Origin: Bacteroidales bacterium | GTDB taxonomy: Bacteria; Bacteroidota; Bacteroidia; Bacteroidales; UBA4417 | Direction: 5' to 3' | Assembly: GCA_030654075.1 (NCBI GenBank) | Contig: JAURYB010000078.1 | Span: forward strand, 90,578-154,577 | Length of the DNA stretch: 64,000 bases | Shown: positions 9,740-17,374 of the stretch, piece by piece | How the letters are laid out: each line of letters starts with the position of its first letter | Numbering within the stretch: position 1 is the first letter of the stretch | Notes under the pieces: generated by a model | The model's input: only the letters and a program-made list of their open reading frames with translations | Told to the model about the DNA's origin: nothing | Databases searched by the model: none | Translations under genes and position numbers: made by a program

Positions 9740-10242
9740 ATAATTTACCTGATTCTCGGTTTTGGATTCCTGATGAAGGAACATACAACAAAATACAAAA
9801 ATTAAAAAAATATGTTGCTTTTATAGCCGGTTTACCATTTTCATCTGATGAAGATAAGCAGAAAGCATCAAGGATTATTTTCCTAATTGAAAATATCAAT
9901 AAACCTGAAACGTTTAGATCATGGAACGTTTGTTTGGATATTTTTGATCGTGATATTCAGTATGGTTTTAATAAAAGTAAGGGTATTTACTGGAGAACTT
10001 GGTCTGTTTATTTTGAAGGTGATAGTTTAGAGATTGAAGCTTCTTCAAAACACACACATGATATTTTTCATTATGGTGATGATTTTCATTATTTCGGCCT
10101 AATTTATTTTACCAAAAATATTGAATATCAAAGGCTTTTTTTAGAAACAGATATAGATGAATTTGTTAACGATGCATCGAATTTCAACAAATATATTACA
10201 GAATCTTTAAATGATATAGAAATTGATATAGTCTTATTGTAG
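9736..10242 (+). CDS. Unknown 168-aa protein coupled to the restriction-modification gene
   Basis: The start codon overlaps the stop of the restriction-modification gene as ATGA, which normally means translational coupling and a shared transcript. The 168-aa product has no signal peptide or membrane segment. It is acidic and rich in aromatic residues (Phe, Tyr, Trp), with motifs such as GIYWRTWSVYFEG near residues 90-105. I do not recognise a family. By position it could be an accessory, inhibitor or immunity factor of the upstream enzyme, but that is inference. The DNA is clearly more AT-rich than most of the upstream gene. No terminator of its own is clear: the hairpin at 10294-10310 has its T-tract on the minus strand. 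Confidence 0.8.
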   Translation: MNNLPDSRFWIPDEGTYNKIQKLKKYVAFIAGLPFSSDEDKQKASRIIFLIENINKPETFRSWNVCLDIFDRDIQYGFNKSKGIYWRTWSVYFEGDSLEIEASSKHTHDIFHYGDDFHYFGLIYFTKNIEYQRLFLETDIDEFVNDASNFNKYITESLNDIEIDIVLL

Positions 10243-10285
10243 TGTAGGTTAAACTTGATTTGCACTTAAAAACCTACGCTTAAAT

Positions 10286-10310
10286 AAAAAAAAGTGGGCA
10301 TTACACCCAC
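10286..10310 (-). terminator. Intrinsic terminator of the third small RNA unit
   Basis: On the minus strand GTGGGT pairs with GCCCAC (with one G-U pair) around a 5-base loop and is followed directly by eight T residues (A run 10286-10293 on the plus strand). This is a standard Rho-independent terminator and closes the minus-strand tandem array. Confidence 0.75.
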
Positions 10311-10359
10311 CTCCCCGGTTAAGCTTGAAGTTATCGCGCCACCTTCGGCTTTTAACAGC
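10286..10359 (-). ncRNA. Putative small RNA, unit 3 of tandem array
   Basis: The predicted transcript starts just downstream of the box at 10364-10371 and ends at the terminator 10286-10310, about 74 nt. It has a GCC/GGC hairpin with loop GAAGGT, enclosed by a possible GTTAA/TTAAC stem, then the terminator hairpin. There is no start codon followed by an ORF of useful length. Its upstream sequence (GAGGGCTATTGTTGAAAATA) nearly matches that of unit 2, but its body differs from units 1 and 2. The RNA type is not one I recognise. Confidence 0.55.
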
Positions 10360-10363
10360 ATTA

Positions 10364-10393
10364 CAAAAATGCAATTATTTTACTTATTTTCAA
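10364..10393 (-). promoter_or_regulatory. Promoter of small RNA unit 3
   Basis: On the minus strand TTG (10391-10393) is followed after 19 nt by CATTTTTG (10364-10371), one base off TAnnTTTG. The flanking TTGAAAATAAG is shared with unit 2. Confidence 0.5.
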
Positions 10394-10404
10394 CAATAGC
10401 CCTC

Positions 10405-10504
10405 AAAAAAAAGTTGTGAGATAAAAACCTGTTAAATTAAACTGCGGGAAATAAGCCTGAGCCTATTTCCCGCAGAGTTTCAGATCTCCCCGCAGGGCGA
10501 TCAA
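10405..10504 (-). ncRNA. Putative small RNA, unit 2 of tandem array
   Basis: A transcript of about 100 nt is predicted from about 10504 to the T-run at 10412-10405. A 5' hairpin (GATC arms with a CCC/GGG core, 10482-10502) is followed by a strong hairpin at 10442-10475: 12 perfect pairs (CTGCGGGAAATA with TATTTCCCGCAG) extended by GGC/GCT around a TCAG loop. A TTTAATTT tract follows the second hairpin. Unit 1 has the same hairpin at the same place with a compensatory base-pair change. No coding potential is seen. Confidence 0.6.
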
Positions 10505-10508
10505 GTTG

Positions 10509-10538
10509 CAAATATACAACCCTCTTTCTTATTTTCAA
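10509..10538 (-). promoter_or_regulatory. Promoter of small RNA unit 2
   Basis: Minus strand: TTG (10536-10538), 19 nt, TATATTTG (10509-10516). This is a full match to the Bacteroidota -33/-7 pattern. The upstream block TTTTTTGAGGGC is shared with unit 3. Confidence 0.75.
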
Positions 10539-10549
10539 CAATTGCCCTC

Positions 10550-10660
10550 AAAAAATGTCACAAACTAATTACTCCTGAACTAAATACCCTTAAAATCAAA
10601 CTGAGGGAAATAAGCGTTTGCTAAATTCCCTCAGAGGTTCGTTCTCGTCGCAACTCGAAC
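10550..10660 (-). ncRNA. Putative small RNA, unit 1 of tandem array
   Basis: A transcript of about 110 nt is predicted from about 10660 to the T-run at 10555-10550. A 5' element with GTTCG/CGAAC arms (10635-10658) is followed by a hairpin at 10601-10634: CTGAGGGAA pairs with TTCCCTCAG and a GC-containing apex closes on an AAAC loop. The order (promoter, small 5' hairpin, GGGAA-stem hairpin, AT-rich tail, T-run) is the same as in unit 2. No ORF is evident. Confidence 0.6.
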
Positions 10661-10664
10661 ACTG

Positions 10665-10693
10665 CAAATATACAACCCTTTTCTCATTTTCAA
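10665..10693 (-). promoter_or_regulatory. Promoter of small RNA unit 1
   Basis: Minus strand: TTG (10691-10693), 18 nt, TATATTTG (10665-10672). The segment GGGTTGTATATTTGCA is identical in unit 2. Confidence 0.75.
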
Positions 10694-10903
10694 AAAACAC
10701 CCTTTAAAAAATTACAAACGATCACGAACATTATGATACTATTGATCGAGAATGTAAATCACAAGTTAGAATAATGTTCAACAGACCTTATGTTGTAAAA
10801 AAACAAGATTCGGAAAAGACACATTCTTTGGTTGAGGTACTTTTAATACGGAAATTCAATTTTATTTCAAGAATGTCAGTTTGATAGGTTCACTTAAAGA
10901 ATG

Positions 10904-13051
10904 TTAATGTTTCACCCAGCCAACGACATTGTAACTATTACCCGGATAATTTCCTTTTTTGGTTACGGTCTCTTTTTTGCCATTCCATTCCAGCGAAATC
11001 TTGTTAAACTGGTCCTTTTGGTAATCCAGTGTATAGGAATTGTCTTCAAAAAGGGTGGAAGGTTTACAGCTATTTCCATAGGTATGGCAGGTGATTTCGA
11101 ATACCGTGTTCGGGGTGATATATTGTATTGGTTTTGCTAAAGGAAGTATGGTTCCTTCTTTTACAAATAACGGAATCTGATCAAGCGACATCTCAATAGC
11201 ATAGTGTTTGCCGCCTTCATATTTTTGATCGGTATTGAAGTCGTACCATGTTCCGGCTGGGAAATAGACACTTCGCTTGCTTGTACCATCTATAAACGGG
11301 GCAGCCAAAAGGCTTTCGCCGATCAAATACTCATCATCAATTTTATAAACAGCTGAATCGTTGGGGAAATCAACCACCAATGCCCGAAACGGCGGAATGC
11401 CTTCGAAATGGTAAGTAGCGAAAGCCGAGTAAAGGTATGGAATCAGGCTCATCCGCAATTCGAGCAGTTTGCGAACCTGGGATTCGAGTTGTTTGGCATT
11501 GGGCAAAAACTCATCGCGGTTGTTTTTTTCGTAATCGTACTGCAGCCAGGGCGGATTGTTTAAATACCAGGAATTAAAAAGCAACTGAGCAGATAGTACA
11601 CCGCTTTGGGTGCGTCGAATTAGATCGGCATCAGATTTAGTTTCACGGATTTCGGGTGACCAAACCAAACCGGAAAAACCTGAATTTGAAATCATGCGAA
11701 CAAATTCACGATGATCGTACATATCGCTGTAAAGTGAAGCAGGATAGGGAGATGCGAATGCTTGCGAAGATCGTACGTCGAAAAACGTCCGTTTGTTTTG
11801 GCGGTTGAAAACATCAAGCAAGGTTTTCTGATATAAAACGCCATACAACTGGTGCATTTGTTCACCATCGATACCTGAAGGGAATACTGACATTTCGGGG
11901 AAACTCCACTGCGCTGCGGCATCTTTATAGTCGGCAGCATCGCACTCATCCAGTTTAAAAGCGGTAATCCCTTTATTGATAAAAGTTTTCTCGTGGTAGT
12001 CGCCAAATATTTTCCGGGCTTCGGGATCAACAAAATCGGGAACAAGGCCTTTCCACACCGAGAAATCGCCCGATTTATCCTTTAAAGGATCAAACAAAGG
12101 AGATGTGGGAAATGTAAACGCATGTTCCCAAAGGTTGAGTTTGAAACCCATACTGTCCATGCGTTGTATAAACCGATCGGGATTGGGGAATAATGAAGGC
12201 TTCCAGACAAACGAGCAGGAATAAGCCACCGAATGCCAGCCTGGTTCGAGTCCGAACATATCGCAAGGCATGTTGTTTTTTCGGAAATAGCTTGCCAGTT
12301 TCTCAGCTTTAACATCCGTATAATCACCTTTGCCACGGTATTTTACACCCAATCCCCAGGCTGGAACCATGCACCCGCCACCGGAATACAGGTTGTAGCG
12401 CTGGATAGCTTCTTTAGTCGTTGGTCCTTCGAAAACATAAATTTCCATTCCCTTTTCAAATGGCACTTCAATGATCATGCTGTTGGAAGGTTTTTCCAAT
12501 GGCTTATACAAATCAAGCGTTGATGAAGCCACACTGGCATTCCCGCCTTCTTTAATGTTAACACTTTCGGTGGCTTTGCGCATGGTGCCGCAATAGAAAG
12601 TAGCATAGCGCGAGGTATTCACCAAAACGCCATATCCTTTCGTAGAAACATAAAACGGAACCGGGGCATGTGAAAATCCCACGTTACCGGTTGACCAGCT
12701 GTTTACCCTGATTTCCTTCCGGAAACCGCGTTGCTGGAAAGTATTGTTCTGCAAACCAAAGCCATAAATCTGTTCCGATTCGTCCATGGTTAATTCGGCT
12801 ACACAACCCCGTTGTATGGTTTTAAATTTTATCTCAGCCAGATCGAAAGGTGGTTTTTCATTATCCTGCAATTGCTTCATGGCATCCAGCGCGGGAGCGT
12901 CTTTAAACTCGGAAGGTTTAAATTTTTCGGGTGTTCCAAAACTAACCTTCCAAACACCTGGAGCAATTTTCTCGATGGTTTGGGCATGGAGGGATGATTG
13001 CCACAAAAAACACAAAACAATTATGTATGCAATTTTATTCAAGTGTTTCAT
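10904..13051 (-). CDS. GH31 glycosidase, divergent subgroup
   Basis: A 715-aa secreted enzyme (signal segment 1-23, ending LHAQ) with a GH31 layout: an N-terminal beta-sandwich, a TIM barrel from about 230, and C-terminal beta domains from about 570. The nucleophile is most likely the Asp in FKLDECDAADY near residue 368. The usual WxDMNE and GDN-type motifs of alpha-glucosidases are absent, unlike in the second GH31 of this locus (29794-32184). It may act on another alpha-glycoside such as alpha-xyloside or alpha-galactoside; this cannot be settled by eye. It is the last gene of the minus-strand series and transcribes towards the small RNA array on the same strand. A decayed copy of its N-terminal coding region lies at 19376-19454. 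Confidence 0.85.
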   Translation of the reverse strand: MKHLNKIAYIIVLCFLWQSSLHAQTIEKIAPGVWKVSFGTPEKFKPSEFKDAPALDAMKQLQDNEKPPFDLAEIKFKTIQRGCVAELTMDESEQIYGFGLQNNTFQQRGFRKEIRVNSWSTGNVGFSHAPVPFYVSTKGYGVLVNTSRYATFYCGTMRKATESVNIKEGGNASVASSTLDLYKPLEKPSNSMIIEVPFEKGMEIYVFEGPTTKEAIQRYNLYSGGGCMVPAWGLGVKYRGKGDYTDVKAEKLASYFRKNNMPCDMFGLEPGWHSVAYSCSFVWKPSLFPNPDRFIQRMDSMGFKLNLWEHAFTFPTSPLFDPLKDKSGDFSVWKGLVPDFVDPEARKIFGDYHEKTFINKGITAFKLDECDAADYKDAAAQWSFPEMSVFPSGIDGEQMHQLYGVLYQKTLLDVFNRQNKRTFFDVRSSQAFASPYPASLYSDMYDHREFVRMISNSGFSGLVWSPEIRETKSDADLIRRTQSGVLSAQLLFNSWYLNNPPWLQYDYEKNNRDEFLPNAKQLESQVRKLLELRMSLIPYLYSAFATYHFEGIPPFRALVVDFPNDSAVYKIDDEYLIGESLLAAPFIDGTSKRSVYFPAGTWYDFNTDQKYEGGKHYAIEMSLDQIPLFVKEGTILPLAKPIQYITPNTVFEITCHTYGNSCKPSTLFEDNSYTLDYQKDQFNKISLEWNGKKETVTKKGNYPGNSYNVVGWVKH

Positions 13052-13125
13052 TTTTGTTGTATAAATCAGTCTGTACGTTACTTGTTACTTGTTGTTTTTT
13101 ATGACTATGCGCAATGAATAACATA

Positions 13126-13310
13126 ACCATAATGTCGCACCTACGGTGCTTTTGAATTATTTTGTCTCATTCCTTTACTACCATAATACCGCACCTCTGG
13201 TGCTTTTTCAACGGACTTTCGCATGATCGGAGGCCCCATTTGGTGCAACATTATGGTAGAAAAACAAAATGGAATGATCATCTAAGCCCCATTCGGGGCG
13301 ACATTATGGT
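13126..13310. repeat. Four-copy ACCATAATGTCGC palindromic repeat
   Basis: Two direct copies of an ACCATAAT...GCACC...GGTGC unit (13126-13149 and 13180-13203) face two inverted copies (GCCCCATT...ATTATGGT at 13233-13257 and 13286-13310). Each copy also contains a small hairpin (CACCTACGGTG, GCCCCATTCGGGGC). It fills most of the 318-bp spacer between the GH31 and epimerase genes and has no coding content. Repeats of this style are common in Bacteroidota spacers. Confidence 0.7.
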
Positions 13311-13369
13311 CCTGTTTATTGATTTTACTATCAATAAAATTAATGTTCTATTGATTGCTGATAGTCATT

Positions 13370-14716
13370 TTATTTCTTCATCAACTGTTGAAGTCTTTTA
13401 TCACATTCCATCATCGAACGTCCGGAGTGATACGCCACTTTCCATTCATTGCCAATATTTCCATCAATAATTTTCCCATCGCGTTCGAGCAAACGTCTCC
13501 ATTCTCCTACCTCATGATTAATCATTTTTGTATCTACAAAACCCCAAATTTTCTGAAAAGCTTCGTAATAGCGAATGTCATTAAAAAGCTCATATCCTTC
13601 CAGGAATCCAACCAGCGCTTCGGTATGTTGCCACCATTCTTTTTCGAGCACCAATGCGCCGCCTTTGCGAAGTCCATCGCGGTAAATTCCGCCCATTTCA
13701 TAATCAACACCATATTTCACGGCATTGTCCAACAATAACTTAAATAAAGGTTTGTAGGTTTCAACCGATTCTCCAGATGCTTTTAACCCTCGTACCATTA
13801 ACCAGACTAATTCGGTATTGTGTCCGTAAGAAGTTGTTTCAGTCGGATCAGCTGGTTTTTCACCCTCACGCTCTGCATTCCAGGTTCTTTTAATGTTGAT
13901 CGCCGGAAGCGGATTCCATGCCATATCAAATTGATTCAGACCAGAACCAGCCACATGATCCACCATTTTTTCGCTGATCAGGTTGATTATTTCATTCAGT
14001 TTACGTTTGTGAAGTTCATTTCCCGATGCCAAATATAAAGAAGTAAAAGCTTCCATGAGGTGCATATGCGTATCCAATCCTTTGCGGTCGCCTCCGCTGA
14101 AACCATTTGCGGCAGGCACCCAGTTGCTTTCGAGGTTCTCATAATACCCTCCGTAGTGGGTATCGGCACAATATTTCTGTAATAAATCGAAGGTCTTTTC
14201 AGCATATTCCAAACCGCGTTTGTCGCCTGTAGAACGATAATAGTCAGAAAGGGCATAAATGGCAAAGCTTTGACCGTAAACAATTTTACCATCATCGAGC
14301 GGTGAACCATCTCGTTTCACTTTCCAGCGCCAACCGCCGTTTTTTTCGTCCCATAAATACTTAATCAGGAAATCGACGCCTTGCTTTGCTTTTTCTTTAT
14401 TCGACTCCGATGGCGCAACGCTGTTGAGTTGCGAAAACCACCAGATCATACGGCACTGCGTATTCAGGTATTTCTCGGGCATTTCCATCGCCACTCCGTT
14501 GGCATCAAAATTTGTCATGAATCCACCGTAGGTTTTATCGACGGCATTTTTTTCCCAGAAAGGAATCAATTCAGTGTACAGATGTTTATGAATTGCCTGA
14601 TAATCTGCGCCTATTTGTTTGTCAATGCTGGTTTTCTGGGCATTTACATTCATGAAAAACAAAATGAATGTGGCACAAATCAGAACTGATTTTTTGGTCA
14701 TAAATGATTGTTTCAT
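13370..14716 (-). CDS. AGE-family 2-epimerase, exported (mannobiose/cellobiose epimerase-like)
   Basis: A 448-aa member of the N-acylglucosamine 2-epimerase superfamily ((alpha/alpha)6 barrel). Cellobiose/mannobiose 2-epimerases of this fold convert beta-1,4-mannobiose to mannosyl-glucose. Family features are TQCRMIWWFSQL near residue 85, NGGWRWKVKRDG near 125 and the C-terminal EWWQHTEALVGFLEGY block near 360. The N-terminus carries a signal peptide (VLICATFILFFMNVNAQ), which is unusual because characterised homologues are mostly cytoplasmic. The start could be residue 1 or the Met at residue 6. With the GH2 beta-mannosidase and GH36 enzymes nearby, mannobiose is a sensible substrate, but cellobiose or a free hexose are alternatives. 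Confidence 0.85.
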   Translation of the reverse strand: MKQSFMTKKSVLICATFILFFMNVNAQKTSIDKQIGADYQAIHKHLYTELIPFWEKNAVDKTYGGFMTNFDANGVAMEMPEKYLNTQCRMIWWFSQLNSVAPSESNKEKAKQGVDFLIKYLWDEKNGGWRWKVKRDGSPLDDGKIVYGQSFAIYALSDYYRSTGDKRGLEYAEKTFDLLQKYCADTHYGGYYENLESNWVPAANGFSGGDRKGLDTHMHLMEAFTSLYLASGNELHKRKLNEIINLISEKMVDHVAGSGLNQFDMAWNPLPAINIKRTWNAEREGEKPADPTETTSYGHNTELVWLMVRGLKASGESVETYKPLFKLLLDNAVKYGVDYEMGGIYRDGLRKGGALVLEKEWWQHTEALVGFLEGYELFNDIRYYEAFQKIWGFVDTKMINHEVGEWRRLLERDGKIIDGNIGNEWKVAYHSGRSMMECDKRLQQLMKK

Positions 14717-14780
14717 ACTTCGATTTTTTAATTATTGATTTTTTATTTGTAATTAATCAGCCTACTTAAAAGGCATTTTA

Positions 14781-14890
14781 GCCACAGATTACGCCGATTA
14801 CGCCGATTAAAACTGATTTTTGCAGTTTTTTAGTTACAGTTTGAGCAAAAGCTATCAAAATTTATCTGTGCAATTTGTGTAATCTGTGGC
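14781..14890. repeat. Dispersed inverted repeat, GCCACAGAT family (copy 2)
   Basis: The left arm GCCACAGATTACGCCGATTA and right arm GTAATCTGTGGC are reverse complements at their ends. This is the same family as 1378-1477 and 49789-49939. The left arm contains a doubled ACGCCGATT. ACTGATTAGTTACG follows at about 14919, as beside copy 1. Confidence 0.7.
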
Positions 14891-14953
14891 AAAAATTTGT
14901 TTGTCAATGCTTTAAATGAACTGATTAGTTACGATTATTTTTCTTTGATCAGA

Positions 14954-17308
14954 TTAATTGTAAGCATCATTAGGAGGATATGAGGACTTGTCAGCTCCAA
15001 ACTGTTTATTTGGAACATTGTCCATTTCAAATTCAAGTTTTGCTCCTTTCATAATATCTACATGGCTAATCCATGTTTTATCATACTGTTTGCCATTCAG
15101 CTTAATACTTTTTATATAAATATTTTCGGCTCCGTAATTGGTCACATTGATTTCAAAGGTTTTGTTATTGCCAACTAAAATTTGTGCACTTTTCACAGCT
15201 GGTGAGCCAAATACATAAATTCCACCGGCAGGGTTTACCGGGAAAAGCCCCAAAGTGCCAAATACATACCAGGCCGACATTTCACCGCAATCATCATTCC
15301 CCGTAAGTCCATCGACAGTGGGTTTAAAAGTTTGAGACAAAATATCACGAACCAATTTTTGAGTTTTCCAGGGTTGACCAGCATAATTGTATAAATATGG
15401 CACATGATGCCCCGGTTCGTTACCCATGGCGTATTGCCCAATATAGCCTCCGTTTTCTTCAGTTATGTGACCCACATTTTTGGGGTCGAAAAAAGTGTCG
15501 AGCTTAGCCACGAATTTTTCATCGCCACCTAAAAGTTGAACCAGACTATGTATATCCTGCGGTACAAACCACAGCCATTGCCAGGCACTTCCTTCAACAT
15601 AATCGCCATTTTCATCGGTAGTGTCCCAGCCTGACTGTTGTTTTGCAGGGTCAGGTATGTTTTTCCGCAAATTACCATTGGCATATTTCCCTCTGAAGAA
15701 ACCTATTTTAGGATCAAACACATTTTTGTAATATTCACCGGCTTTCAAATAATATTGAGCAGTATCTTTTTTCATTTGTTTGGCCATTAAACCTATGCAA
15801 TAGCTATTTTGTGCGTATTCCAATGTTTTTGTTGCTGCCATAATCGTCATATCGCCGGGAACATAGCCATATTTATGAAATAGTTTAGCACTATAAATCT
15901 GATTGTCGCGGTTAAAGCCTTTTAAAGCAGCATGTTTAAAACTATCCTCACCACCTAGGCTTCCATTGCCGTGAATATCGTACATCATAGCATGAAGGGC
16001 TTTCTCACTATCAAAACCGGTAATGCCTTTGCAATAAGCATCGGCAATCACGGGCAAAGCATGAAACCCTTCCATGCAATTGGTTTCGCCATTTCCAAAG
16101 TGATACAATGGCAAATGCCCACCTTCCCCGGCTGCCGCTAACATTGAATTAATAATATCGGGTAACCTATCTGCCTGAACAATAGTTAATAATGGATGCT
16201 CAGCCCTGAATGTGTCCCAAAAGGCGAAAATATGATAGTTGGTATGTTTCCCCTGGTGTACCTCTCCATCAGAACCGCGATATTTACCATCAACATCGGC
16301 ATGTAACACGGGTGCTAGCATGGTACGGTATGCCGAGGTATAATACAATACCCGTTTAACACTGTCGGGTATTTCGGCTTTAAATTTATTTAATTCGGTA
16401 TTCCACTTCTGGCGGGCTTTTTTGTGTGTATCTTCAAAATCCCAACCTGCCAGTTCAGCGTTCAAGTTGTTTAATGCCCCTTCGGGACTTACCGATGATA
16501 TGGCTACTTTAATTAAAATAGTTTTCTTCTCCGAAATAGTATAGTTAGCCCAAGCTTTCACATCTTTTGCCATTACTGAGTCGGCATTGATCTGAATGCT
16601 GTCTCCTATAGCAAAACCTATGGAATTAAACGGTTCGGAAAATTTAGCAGCAAAAAACACATACCGGTTAGGAGACCAATTACTTACGAGCCTGCCACCC
16701 ACAACGGTTGTGTTGTCAATTTTCTTAATAAAGGCTTTTTTAATTTCTAAATTAGGCCATGGTTGGGCATTCAGGTATGACATATCAATCATGATATTGG
16801 CATCCCCTTTTTGGTTAAAAGTGTATTTGTGAAAACCAACCCTTTCGGTAGCCGTTAATTCTACATCAATATCATAATCGTCGAGGTGTACTGAGTAATA
16901 ACCAGGCGATGCCTTTTCGGTTGTTTTGGTAATTTTTGACTGATAACCTTCACCGCTGATGTTTTTGGAACTATAGTTCAAATGTAACTTGCCCATAGTT
17001 GGCATTATGAGGCAGTCTGTAAGGTCGCCAATTCCTAATCCACTTAAATGAGTGTGGCTAAAACCATGAATATAATTAAAGTTGTACTGATATCCGGCAA
17101 TAAGTTCGCCATCTTCGGTGTTGTCAGGGCTAAGTTGTACCATTCCAAATGGCACTGTTGCGCCTGGATAAAGATTTCCACGGTCCTGTGTTCCAATAAA
17201 CACATTTACGTTCGAAGCCAAATCATTAACCTGTTGTTTACATGATACAGCAAATACAACAATTGTAGTTAAAACAACTAATCTTATAAAAATCAACATT
17301 TTTGTCAT
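14954..17308 (-). CDS. GH92 alpha-mannosidase (lipoprotein)
   Basis: A 784-aa glycoside hydrolase family 92 enzyme, a calcium-dependent inverting exo-alpha-mannosidase family. The N-terminus has a lipobox (VVFAVSC, Cys23). Hallmarks in order are NVFIGTQDRGNLYPGATVPF (residues 34-53), GFSHTHLSGLGIGD, FWDTFRAEHPL, GNEPGHHVPYLYNYAGQP and GNDDCGEMSAWYVFG. The acidic residues of the last two motifs are the expected catalytic ones. Length is normal. It follows the GH5-like gene by 66 bp and is likely co-transcribed. A second GH92 is at 50082-52340; the two differ enough to suggest different linkages (alpha-1,2, 1,3, 1,4 or 1,6), which cannot be assigned here. Confidence 0.95.
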   Translation of the reverse strand: MTKMLIFIRLVVLTTIVVFAVSCKQQVNDLASNVNVFIGTQDRGNLYPGATVPFGMVQLSPDNTEDGELIAGYQYNFNYIHGFSHTHLSGLGIGDLTDCLIMPTMGKLHLNYSSKNISGEGYQSKITKTTEKASPGYYSVHLDDYDIDVELTATERVGFHKYTFNQKGDANIMIDMSYLNAQPWPNLEIKKAFIKKIDNTTVVGGRLVSNWSPNRYVFFAAKFSEPFNSIGFAIGDSIQINADSVMAKDVKAWANYTISEKKTILIKVAISSVSPEGALNNLNAELAGWDFEDTHKKARQKWNTELNKFKAEIPDSVKRVLYYTSAYRTMLAPVLHADVDGKYRGSDGEVHQGKHTNYHIFAFWDTFRAEHPLLTIVQADRLPDIINSMLAAAGEGGHLPLYHFGNGETNCMEGFHALPVIADAYCKGITGFDSEKALHAMMYDIHGNGSLGGEDSFKHAALKGFNRDNQIYSAKLFHKYGYVPGDMTIMAATKTLEYAQNSYCIGLMAKQMKKDTAQYYLKAGEYYKNVFDPKIGFFRGKYANGNLRKNIPDPAKQQSGWDTTDENGDYVEGSAWQWLWFVPQDIHSLVQLLGGDEKFVAKLDTFFDPKNVGHITEENGGYIGQYAMGNEPGHHVPYLYNYAGQPWKTQKLVRDILSQTFKPTVDGLTGNDDCGEMSAWYVFGTLGLFPVNPAGGIYVFGSPAVKSAQILVGNNKTFEINVTNYGAENIYIKSIKLNGKQYDKTWISHVDIMKGAKLEFEMDNVPNKQFGADKSSYPPNDAYN

Positions 17309-17374
17309 TTTCTATTGTATTCAAGTTTAAGATGAATTTAGCACTTTACCTTGCCTGGCATATATCAATCAATA

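Noticed and set aside
10294..10475. Integron attC-like sites, suggested by hairpins and GTTAAAC/GTTAAGC motifs after the 168-aa gene
   Set aside because: The paired R'/R'' and L'/L'' boxes of attC are not present in order. The regular promoter elements on the minus strand explain the repeats better as transcription units.
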